Source of the DNA: CAYRUP01 sp964578975 | Lineage (GTDB): Bacteria > Pseudomonadota > Gammaproteobacteria > DSM-16500 | Length of the DNA stretch: 8,900 nt | NCBI GenBank assembly: GCA_964578975.1 | Contig: CAZOFA010000082.1 | Span: 1-8,900 of the forward strand | Reading direction: 5' to 3' | Shown: positions 1 through 5,831 of the stretch, piece by piece | Layout: every line of letters begins with the position of its first letter | How positions within the stretch are numbered: position 1 is the stretch's first letter | Notes under the pieces: model-generated | The model's database searches: none | The model's input: only the letters and a program-made list of their open reading frames with translations | What the model was told of the DNA's origin: nothing | Made by a program: the position numbers and the translations under genes

Positions 1-72
1 ACCCTTAAACAAAAGAACAAACAGTTTAGTGTGTTTTTTTTATTTATTAAAACTTATATTTTTCCCTCGCAC

Positions 73-100
73 AAAACCCGGGGGGCCTGGCCTCCCCGGG
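73..100 (-). terminator. Rho-independent terminator of the two-component operon
   Basis: Just past the kinase stop, read on the minus strand, an almost pure G+C hairpin occupies 77-100. Seven bp (CCCGGGG with CCCCGGG) are followed by one bulged base and a short GG/CC inner stem around a small loop. A TTTT run at 73-76 and a T-rich stretch come next. The layout fits an intrinsic terminator for minus-strand transcripts. The plus-strand side has no U-tract, so it would work in one direction only. The GC richness stands out against the AT-rich flank at 1-72, in which I see no gene. Confidence 0.75.
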
Positions 101-108
101 GGGCACGT

Positions 109-1539
109 TCACGATTGGAGTTTAGGAAGGATGACGACTGCGGTTGTCCCATGATTAACTTCGCTAGTAAATGATATCGTCCCATGATGAAGATCAATAA
201 TCGATTTTACAATTGCAAGCCCTAATCCAATTCCACCTTGCGCGCGCGCACGCGCCGAATCCACCCGATAAAACCGATGAAAAATTTTCGGCAAATGCTC
301 GGGCGCAATCCCAATCCCCGAATCACGCAACGTGATTTTCACCACATCCGTTTTTTCTTTCACACTAAATTCAATCACGCCGCCTTTCTCCGTATATTTC
401 AACGCATTCGATAATAAATTACTTAACGCCCGCCGAAACATAATCGCATTCACAAACAACAACGCATCACCTTTTTGCAAAATCGTTATTTCTTTCTCAT
501 CCGCCATCGCTTGATAAAATTCAATAATTAATTTAATTTCCTGCTGCACACTGACTTGTTCTTTTTTAATATCTAATTTCGGATTTTCGGCGCGTGCTAA
601 AAACAAAATATTTTCGATAATGTGAGCGATACGTTGTAACTCTTCCAAATTCGATTCCATGACTTGGCGATATTCCGTGATCGAATTGGATTGTGATAAT
701 AAAATTTCAGTTTGTCCCATTAAATTATTGACCGGCGTGCGCAACTCATGCGCGAGATCACCCGCAAATTGCGTGAGATGTAACACAGCGGTTTCAATGC
801 GTTCTAACATTTGGTTAAAGGCGAGTCCCAGTTTTTTTAATTCTTTCGGCCACGATTTGGGATCAATGCGTTGATGCAACGAGGTGCCAGTAATTTTAGT
901 GGTGGCATCAAGTAATCCATATAAACTACTCATGCCGCGTTTCGCGATAAAATATCCGATAAAAATCGCAATGATCATGGTGAGCAACAATGTCAGAATT
1001 AAAGTTTTACTGTATTTACTAATGATGTTTTGTTGATAACTGACATCTAACGCCACCTGAATCAACACAGGCGTTTTTGTTTTGCCAAAATGAGCGAGTT
1101 GTTGCATTAATACATATTGTTTATCTTTGGATACTGTCCACCAGGCGCTTTGTTTTTTGACGGCGGCACGTCGATTAAATAAATTTGCGTTTTTCAGTAA
1201 CGTACTAAAATGCGGTGTTTCAAGGAGAATAGCTTTTTCCTGATTCAAGATGCGGATGTAAAAATGATATTCCGATGAAGTGGTGGTGTAAGGTTTTTCA
1301 TCCACTTCTTGTTGTAATGCAAGCAAATCATCGGGCTTATTTTCCAGTAAATTTTTTAATACATCAATTTCATCCGATAAAAATTGTTGATTCGCGCGAT
1401 GCATGATGTGAATCGTGGTGGAATATAAAAATAACGCGGTGATGATGAGCAATACGGCAGTGGCAAAACTATAAAACAACGTCAACCGTACTTTGATCGA
1501 GCCCCATTTAAATTTTGCTTTAACGCGCTTCAAGGACAT
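109..1539 (-). CDS. Heavy-metal-type sensor histidine kinase (CusS/CopS-like)
   Basis: Inner-membrane sensor kinase of a two-component system, which autophosphorylates a histidine and passes the phosphate to the regulator encoded just upstream. Numbering is for the 476-residue product. A first membrane helix lies at about 17-41, a periplasmic sensor region at 42-178, a second helix at about 179-199, then a HAMP linker at 200-252. The H-box is DLAHELRTP with H264. The ATPase domain has the N-box (SNLLSNALKYT, N378), G1 (DSGIGI, D406-G410), the F-box (IFHRFYRV) and G2 (GIGLGLAIV). Length and layout fit the heavy-metal sensor kinase family (about 460 aa). I chose the ATG at 1539 because GGGA lies 7 bases upstream; a GTG at 1551 would add four residues but has no ribosome site. 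The start lies inside the regulator gene (20-bp overlap), which implies translational coupling. The signal is inferred from family only; the periplasmic part is divergent. Confidence 0.9.
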   Translation of the reverse strand: MSLKRVKAKFKWGSIKVRLTLFYSFATAVLLIITALFLYSTTIHIMHRANQQFLSDEIDVLKNLLENKPDDLLALQQEVDEKPYTTTSSEYHFYIRILNQEKAILLETPHFSTLLKNANLFNRRAAVKKQSAWWTVSKDKQYVLMQQLAHFGKTKTPVLIQVALDVSYQQNIISKYSKTLILTLLLTMIIAIFIGYFIAKRGMSSLYGLLDATTKITGTSLHQRIDPKSWPKELKKLGLAFNQMLERIETAVLHLTQFAGDLAHELRTPVNNLMGQTEILLSQSNSITEYRQVMESNLEELQRIAHIIENILFLARAENPKLDIKKEQVSVQQEIKLIIEFYQAMADEKEITILQKGDALLFVNAIMFRRALSNLLSNALKYTEKGGVIEFSVKEKTDVVKITLRDSGIGIAPEHLPKIFHRFYRVDSARARAQGGIGLGLAIVKSIIDLHHGTISFTSEVNHGTTAVVILPKLQS

Positions 1540-2188
1540 AGCCGATCCCACGCGCGCTGTGAATGAGTTTCACATCAAACGGATCATCCACTTTTTGGCG
1601 CAGACGACGAATGGCGACATCAACAATATTGGTATCCGTATCAAAATTAATATTCCACACGCGTTCGGAAATTAATATGCGCGGCAACACTTTTCCTTTG
1701 TGTTGCGCGAGCAACGTCAGTAGCGCAAATTCTTTTGGCGTTAAATCCAGTGTTTGTTCTTGACGAACGGCTTTATGCGTCAGCAAATTTATGCGTAAGT
1801 CAGCAATGGTGAGTTCACTGGATTGCGTCAAGCCGCGGCGCAATAACGTATTGATGCGTGCAAGCAATTCTGAAAAAGCAAACGGCTTCACGAGATAATC
1901 ATCCGCACCTAATTCCAATCCTTTCACCCGTTGCTCCACCGCATCACAAGCTGTGAGAAATAACACTCGATTGTCTTTATGCATGGCACGAATTTTTTGC
2001 ATGACCGTCCAACCATCAACCTTCGGTAACATCACATCGAGGATGATAATGTCGTAATGATTTTTGGTCACAAGTAGAAGACCTTCTTCACCATTGGTCG
2101 CCATATCAACTAAAAAACCTTGTTGAATCAATCCCTTAGATAAAAAAGCGGCAGTTTTGTCTTCATCTTCAACAATTAAAATATGCAT
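1520..2188 (-). CDS. OmpR/PhoB-family response regulator, heavy-metal type (CusR/CopR-like)
   Basis: DNA-binding response regulator of 222 aa, the normal length for the family. The receiver domain (1-115) has the acidic pocket E7/D8, the phospho-acceptor D51 (IIILDVMLP), T79 and the invariant K101 (VKPF). The C-terminal winged helix (about 125-220) ends with WNINFDTDTNIVDVAIRRLR and then KVDDPF, LIHSARGIGYVLE. These are close to the wording seen in copper/silver and other heavy-metal regulators (CusR, CopR, IrlR). It is the first gene of a minus-strand operon with the kinase, whose start it overlaps. A palindrome at 2209-2222 lies over its predicted promoter and suggests autoregulation. The ribosome site is weak (TTGG about 9 bases upstream). 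Family assignment is firm; the metal is not, and no efflux pump or copper protein lies in the window. Confidence 0.94.
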   Translation of the reverse strand: MHILIVEDEDKTAAFLSKGLIQQGFLVDMATNGEEGLLLVTKNHYDIIILDVMLPKVDGWTVMQKIRAMHKDNRVLFLTACDAVEQRVKGLELGADDYLVKPFAFSELLARINTLLRRGLTQSSELTIADLRINLLTHKAVRQEQTLDLTPKEFALLTLLAQHKGKVLPRILISERVWNINFDTDTNIVDVAIRRLRQKVDDPFDVKLIHSARGIGYVLEAR

Positions 2189-2208
2189 AATAAACCAACG
2201 GTAAATTT

Positions 2209-2254
2209 AATGAGCGCTCATTGTAGTGGAAAAAATAACTTTCTGAAATGAGCG
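2209..2254. promoter_or_regulatory. Candidate operator: 14-bp palindrome plus matching half-site
   Basis: AATGAGCGCTCATT at 2209-2222 is a perfect 14-bp palindrome. Its left half, AATGAGCG, recurs exactly at 2247-2254, 38 bp away. The palindrome overlaps the predicted -10 of the regulator promoter and the half-site touches its -35 edge. The half-site is also about 6 bp upstream of the -35 of the rightward promoter. The arrangement suggests a dimeric regulator acting on both divergent genes. The obvious candidate is the neighbouring response regulator, although the site does not match the CusR box as I remember it; a TetR-type protein encoded elsewhere is an alternative. Confidence 0.5.
2220..2247 (-). 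promoter_or_regulatory. Predicted promoter of the two-component operon
   Basis: On the minus strand, a -35-like TTCAGA (2242-2247, four of six consensus bases) and a -10-like TACAAT (2220-2225, five of six) are separated by 16 bp. They place the start of transcription near 2213, about 25 bp upstream of the regulator start codon. Overlap with the 2209-2222 palindrome supports a regulated promoter. This is assigned by consensus only. Confidence 0.45.
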
Positions 2255-2260
2255 TGTTGA

Positions 2261-2288
2261 TTGTTATTCGCCTTGAGTGTAGTATAAT
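2261..2288 (+). promoter_or_regulatory. Predicted sigma70 promoter of the 2315 gene
   Basis: A perfect -10 TATAAT (2283-2288) is preceded, after a 16-bp spacer, by TTGTTA (2261-2266, four of six -35 bases). Transcription would start near 2295, leaving a leader of about 20 bases that contains the purine-rich ribosome site AGAGAGTGAG before the ATG at 2315. The half-site at 2247-2254 lies just upstream of the -35, a position typical for activator contact. Confidence 0.6.
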
Positions 2289-2314
2289 TATTATCCAAAA
2301 AAAGAGAGTGAGAC

Positions 2315-2788
2315 ATGTTTGCAGCCAATAATTTACCAGTAGAGCATTATATTAAATCAAGTCAAAAAGTTTTAACCATGGCTTTAAACTATTTAAACGA
2401 TGCGCTAAAAAATAGGCCGGTGGAAGAACAAAAATTGCCTGAGGACGAGTATAAAGAAGCTTGCCATATTAGAATGCAACGAAAAGCTTTTATTGAGCTT
2501 ACTCAACCGGCGCTTGCCAAAAAAACTTCACTGACAGAAGTCATTGAATGTTTGCATGATCTTTTTACAATGAATAATGAATATACAATTTTTTACCAAA
2601 AAACTACGGGCCACCACTTTGGTCTTGGAAAACTTTCTTTAACTCTTCATGATTACATTAGCTTTCTGCTCAACACTGTTAATGTTCTTGATGACAATTT
2701 GGACTTGATTAGACAAGATCATGAAGCTTATGAAAATACGAAGCAAGAAGCTTATAAAGCACAATTGAGTTTGGAATATAAAAAATAA
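2315..2788 (+). CDS. Hypothetical protein, 157 aa, AT-rich gene
   Basis: I do not recognise this protein. It has no signal peptide and no membrane segment, so it is probably soluble and cytoplasmic or exported by a signal-less route. Composition suggests a mostly helical fold: MALNYLNDALKN near residue 25, LTEVIECLHDLFTM at about 73-86, and LHDYISFLLNTVNVLDDNLDLI at about 111-132. The tail (134-157) is charged and rich in Glu, Lys, Gln and Tyr. I see no catalytic motif; the HH pair in TTGHHFGLG is notable but alone means little. A hand count over 2341-2760 gives 143 G+C in 420 bases (34%), below the neighbouring operon, and it uses AGA arginine codons, so it may be acquired. Promoter and ribosome site are good, so it is likely a real gene. 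It is divergent from the two-component operon and could be its target. Confidence 0.7.
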   Translation: MFAANNLPVEHYIKSSQKVLTMALNYLNDALKNRPVEEQKLPEDEYKEACHIRMQRKAFIELTQPALAKKTSLTEVIECLHDLFTMNNEYTIFYQKTTGHHFGLGKLSLTLHDYISFLLNTVNVLDDNLDLIRQDHEAYENTKQEAYKAQLSLEYKK

Positions 2789-2861
2789 AAAAGTGTAAAA
2801 TTATTTTTACCTGAGCCATATTATTATAAGTTAAGTCCGTATTTATCGAGAAGGCACTCAC

Positions 2862-3665
2862 ATGGAAAACAAAATCAAAATCACCGATTTAACCGTGCAA
2901 ATGCTTGCTCTCGATAAGCGTGTCACGTATGTCATTTTGCATACAAATTTCCCTGCGTTAAAAGGATATGGGTTAAGTTTGAATAATGACATTGACATAA
3001 AAGCCATTCATACCCTGAAAGATTTCATCATCGACAAAGAATTGTCGAGCATCACCGAGCATATGGGCGATCTGTGGCGCAAGATGAAAAACAATTCATC
3101 GCAAGCAAGTTCTATCCTCATCAATGCCGTTTGGGATTTATGGGCACGACGGGTGAATAAACCGTTGTGGCGTCATATCGTAGACATGAGTCCAGAAGAA
3201 TTAGTGCATTGTTTGGATTTTACTTCGACTGAGCATGAGATGACGCCTGAGGACGCACTCGCCATTTTACGACGCAATGCGTTGACCAAAAGCAAGCGCA
3301 TCGTCGATTTGCTCGCACAGGGTTATCCAGCGTCTACGAATAAAAACGATCCCGTGATCGATCGCGCAATCAATGAAGTTTTGACAGCGATGCTCATGGG
3401 CGCTAAATTCAATAAACCAGTTCATTCTTATTCGGGTGTACTGGGAGTCCAACATTTGGCTATGGTAGACTATATTTACATCTCAGGCTCACTCGACAAT
3501 CGAGTGTTGGAATATAGTGATCAGTTACATGAGCATTTTATGGAGCCGGCCATCATTAAAAATGGATATTATCAAGTTCCCATGACGCCGGGTTATACTT
3601 CATTATTGAAGTTTTACAACTCCCAAGGACAGGGCGGACACGATGAAAACAAGGAAATTAGGTAA
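2862..3665 (+). CDS. Internally deleted L-fuconate dehydratase-like protein (enolase superfamily remnant)
   Basis: Intact L-fuconate dehydratase (FucD, about 430-440 aa) dehydrates L-fuconate to 2-keto-3-deoxy-L-fuconate. This 267-residue product matches FucD, from memory, in two blocks. Residues 86-158 (INAVWDLWARRVNKPLWR, TPEDALAILRR, LAQGYPAS) match the end of the capping domain. Residues 169-247 (LMGAKF, VQHLAMVDYIYISGS, DQLHEHFMEP, PGYTSL) match the barrel end. At about 159-168 roughly 130 residues are missing, including the KxK base and the metal-binding Asp/Glu strands. Shorter losses lie near residues 16-20, 41-43, 75-84 and 193-195. The His near 188 (PVHSYSG) may be the old catalytic His. 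Dehydratase activity is therefore not expected. The reading frame is open, GAGAAGG stands 7 bases before the ATG, and the 3' end overlaps the reductase gene by 23 bp. It is either a frame-preserving pseudogene or a repurposed protein. Confidence 0.75.
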   Translation: MENKIKITDLTVQMLALDKRVTYVILHTNFPALKGYGLSLNNDIDIKAIHTLKDFIIDKELSSITEHMGDLWRKMKNNSSQASSILINAVWDLWARRVNKPLWRHIVDMSPEELVHCLDFTSTEHEMTPEDALAILRRNALTKSKRIVDLLAQGYPASTNKNDPVIDRAINEVLTAMLMGAKFNKPVHSYSGVLGVQHLAMVDYIYISGSLDNRVLEYSDQLHEHFMEPAIIKNGYYQVPMTPGYTSLLKFYNSQGQGGHDENKEIR

Positions 3666-4629
3666 CACCGAACTTCATTTAACAGAATTGGGATTTGGTG
3701 GCGCAACCGTTGGCAATCTATATCGACCCACGTCGGCTGAGGAAGCATTTGCGGCGATTCGCGCAGCATGGGAAGGTGGTATTCGTTATTACGATACCGC
3801 ACCTTCGTATGGTTACGGCTTAAGTGAAAGACGTATTGGTGATGCGTTACGCGAATTTGATCGCGCAACCTACGTCATTTCAACTAAGGTCGGCCGTTTA
3901 CTGATTCCCGATTCGCGACCCAAAAAACAAGATCAATTTCCCGCATCATTACCGTTTCGCATTCAATATGATTATTCCTACGATGGCATCATGCGTTCGC
4001 TGGAGCATAGTCTGCAACGCATTGGCACCGATTACATTGATTTAATTTATATTCATGGTCTCGGTCGCATGACGCACGGCAATTTGCATGAAAGCATGAT
4101 GAAATGTTTACTCGATAGTGGCTATCGCGCATTGACCGAATTACGCGATCAAAAAGTGGTGCGCGCGATTGGTCTCGGTGTCCAAGAATGGGAAGTGTGT
4201 CTTGAAATCATGCCGCATACCAATCTGGATTGTTTTATGTTGGCCGGTCGATACACTTTGCTCGAACAAAAAGTGTTAGAAACTTTTTTTCCCGAATGCG
4301 TGCGACGCGGCATTTCTGTGATTGCAGCAGGGCCGTATAATTCAGGCGTATTAGCCAATGGACAACATTACAATTACGAAATGGCCGATCACAAAACCAT
4401 GTTGCGTGTGAATGCGATTCAAAAAATTTGTGACGCTTATCAAATTGATTTACCGCATGCGGCATTGCAATTTCCTCTGCGTCATTCACAAGTGGTTTCC
4501 GTCGTTGCAGGTGCGCGCACCGAAGAACAAGTCGCACTGTCGGTGAGTTATGTGCAACAACAAGTTCCATCCCGATTATGGCAATCATTGAAAGAGGCTG
4601 AATTATTAGCGATGAATGCACCGGTTTAG
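3643..4629 (+). CDS. Aldo/keto reductase, L-fucose / D-threo-aldose 1-dehydrogenase type
   Basis: NAD(P)-dependent cytoplasmic oxidoreductase of 328 aa, a normal length for the family. It is predicted to oxidise L-fucose (or a related D-threo-aldose) at C1 to the 1,5-lactone. The start MKTRKLGNTELHLTELGFGGA is the typical AKR opening. The catalytic tetrad is visible: D51 and Y56 in DTAPSYGYGLSE, K82 in STKVGR, and H138 in DLIYIHGL. RYTLLEQ (about 203-209) and the late VVAGARTEEQV segment, which in this family contacts the cofactor, are also present. Sequence style and context fit the L-fucose/D-threo-aldose dehydrogenase branch; the closest alternative is a pyridoxal 4-dehydrogenase-like member. 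The ATG lies inside the 3' end of the dehydratase remnant with an AGGGCGG ribosome site there, and the lactonase follows 9 bases later, so all three are one operon. Confidence 0.85.
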   Translation: MKTRKLGNTELHLTELGFGGATVGNLYRPTSAEEAFAAIRAAWEGGIRYYDTAPSYGYGLSERRIGDALREFDRATYVISTKVGRLLIPDSRPKKQDQFPASLPFRIQYDYSYDGIMRSLEHSLQRIGTDYIDLIYIHGLGRMTHGNLHESMMKCLLDSGYRALTELRDQKVVRAIGLGVQEWEVCLEIMPHTNLDCFMLAGRYTLLEQKVLETFFPECVRRGISVIAAGPYNSGVLANGQHYNYEMADHKTMLRVNAIQKICDAYQIDLPHAALQFPLRHSQVVSVVAGARTEEQVALSVSYVQQQVPSRLWQSLKEAELLAMNAPV

Positions 4630-4638
4630 GAGGGTCAC

Positions 4639-5502
4639 ATGCATTTTCCGATTACCGATTCACATTTGCATCTTTGGGATAATAAAAATTTCAATTATTC
4701 ATGGCTGCAAAACCTGCCTCTGCTGAATCAATCTTTTTTATTAACGGATTTATTGGATGCGACAAAATCGCTGCATATTGAATCGTTTGTGTTTGTGCAA
4801 TCTGATTGTGCGCCGACGGAATCTTTGGCCGAAGCCAATTGGGTGACAGAGTTGGCGAAACGCGATGCGCGCATTCATGGCATTGTAGCCTACGCAGCAC
4901 TTGAATTAGGTGCGCGGGTTAAACCCCATCTTTCTGCGTTGAAGGAAAATAAATTAGTCAAAGGTGTGCGTCGTACCTTGCAATTTGAAGCGGATAATTT
5001 TTGTGTGCAGAAAAATTTTATTGAAGGTGTTGCGCTGTTAGCTGAATTTGATTTTAGTTTTGATTTGTCGCTGAAACCTCAGCAACTTCCCATGGCGATT
5101 GATTTAGTGCAACAATGTCCAAACGTCAGATTTGTATTAAATCATTTAGGTCGACCCAATGTCGCCGCCAAACAATTGCAACCGTGGCAAGATCACATCA
5201 GCCAACTGGCAAATTTCCCCAATGTATGGTGTAAAATTTCCGGATTAACCACCGAAGCACATCATCAAACCTGGCGTTCTGAAGATTTGAAACCCTATAT
5301 TCATCATGTGATAAAAGAATTTTCGTTTGATCGTGTGATGTTTGGTAGTAATTGGCCGGTGGTCAATTTAGCGGGAAGTTATACGCATTGGGCGCATACG
5401 TTGTATGATTTGCTCATCCATCATTATTCCGAGCCAGAATTAAAAAAATTATTTCACGAAAACGTTTGGCGTTTTTATCAATTACAAAGCTTAGTGGAAT
5501 AA
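4639..5502 (+). CDS. Amidohydrolase-family L-fuconolactonase
   Basis: TIM-barrel hydrolase of 287 aa (amidohydrolase_2, COG3618-type lactonases), predicted to open L-fucono-1,5-lactone to L-fuconate in the cytoplasm. The N-terminal DSHLHLW (D7, H9, H11, W13) is the first-strand signature. VKGVRRTLQ (about 107-115), VLNHLGRP with H169, WCKISGL with K199, and FGSNWPV (235-241) complete the family motifs. The last position is Asn238 where many amidohydrolases have a metal-binding Asp; Asn also occurs in relatives as I recall, so this is not proof of inactivity. The gene has an excellent ribosome site (AGGAGGG, spacing 4) that overlaps the reductase stop codon. It is the last gene of the sugar operon and is convergent with the lipoprotein gene, with four bases between stops. 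Substrate is inferred from the neighbours; other sugar lactones are possible. Confidence 0.85.
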   Translation: MHFPITDSHLHLWDNKNFNYSWLQNLPLLNQSFLLTDLLDATKSLHIESFVFVQSDCAPTESLAEANWVTELAKRDARIHGIVAYAALELGARVKPHLSALKENKLVKGVRRTLQFEADNFCVQKNFIEGVALLAEFDFSFDLSLKPQQLPMAIDLVQQCPNVRFVLNHLGRPNVAAKQLQPWQDHISQLANFPNVWCKISGLTTEAHHQTWRSEDLKPYIHHVIKEFSFDRVMFGSNWPVVNLAGSYTHWAHTLYDLLIHHYSEPELKKLFHENVWRFYQLQSLVE

Positions 5503-5506
5503 CCTA

Positions 5507-5719
5507 TCAACAACCTTGTTCTCGATAGTCCTTCGTGAGATTGCCAAGCTCTGCGCGTTGTTGAGTGGCCTCAGTATTATTACCGGTCGCGCCATTGAAA
5601 ATAATGCGCCGTTTGAGTTCTTTACAGATCGCGGCACGGTCATTACTGGTGTTTTGCTGCATTGAGGAACAAGCACCAATACTGGCGCAAAGCGTTAAAA
5701 TCATTAGAATACGTAGCAT
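5507..5719 (-). CDS. Small lipoprotein, 70 aa
   Basis: A secreted, lipid-anchored envelope protein of unknown function. The start at 5719 is preferred over an ATG 18 bases upstream: a strong GGAGGA ribosome site sits 5 bases before 5719, and it also gives a normal signal peptide (MLRILMILTLCASIGAC). The lipobox SIGAC makes Cys17 the lipidated residue; the next residues, SS, do not include the inner-membrane retention Asp at +2, so outer-membrane sorting is expected. The mature part is about 54 residues, polar, with two further cysteines: Cys32 in AICKELKR and the C-terminal Cys70 in YREQGC. They could form a disulfide. I have a vague memory of similar short lipoproteins with a CKELK...IIFNGATG...QGC pattern in Legionella/Coxiella-like genomes, which is not verified. 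It is divergent from rnr and convergent with the fucose genes. Confidence 0.75.
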   Translation of the reverse strand: MLRILMILTLCASIGACSSMQQNTSNDRAAICKELKRRIIFNGATGNNTEATQQRAELGNLTKDYREQGC

Positions 5720-5831
5720 AAATATCCTCCCTGTCATTTCACTTTACCTGAAGGAAGCATATCTGTCTTGTAGAAAAACCTGCTCATTAGGAGTATCTTA
5801 GGGATTGATCATGTATTGAAGTGGAAGAGGA

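Noticed and set aside
104..113. CGTGAACGT shared by the kinase 3' end (minus strand) and the rlmB 3' end
   Set aside because: A single shared 9-mer in unrelated settings is plausible by chance.
2710..2762. Repeated GAAGCTTAT words at the end of the 157-aa gene
   Set aside because: Only two short copies, explained by the repeated EAY coding; not a convincing tandem repeat.
2795..2810. Hairpin GTAAAA-TTAT-TTTTAC after the 157-aa gene as a terminator
   Set aside because: The stem is only 6 bp and nearly all A-T, and no U-tract follows; too weak to call. Read-through into the fucose genes is possible.
2819..2830. TATTAT / TATAAG as the -10 of a promoter for the fucose operon
   Set aside because: No acceptable -35 at 15-19 bp spacing; in AT-rich sequence such hexamers are expected by chance.
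4235..4621. 128-codon antisense open frame within the reductase gene
   Set aside because: It lies entirely opposite a strongly conserved gene, has no promoter or ribosome site that I can see, and its protein has no recognisable motif.
5738..5831. Promoter for rnr in the lipoprotein-rnr gap
   Set aside because: Candidates such as TTCACT with TATCTG have poor -10 matches; nothing stands out enough to place a promoter, although one must exist nearby.
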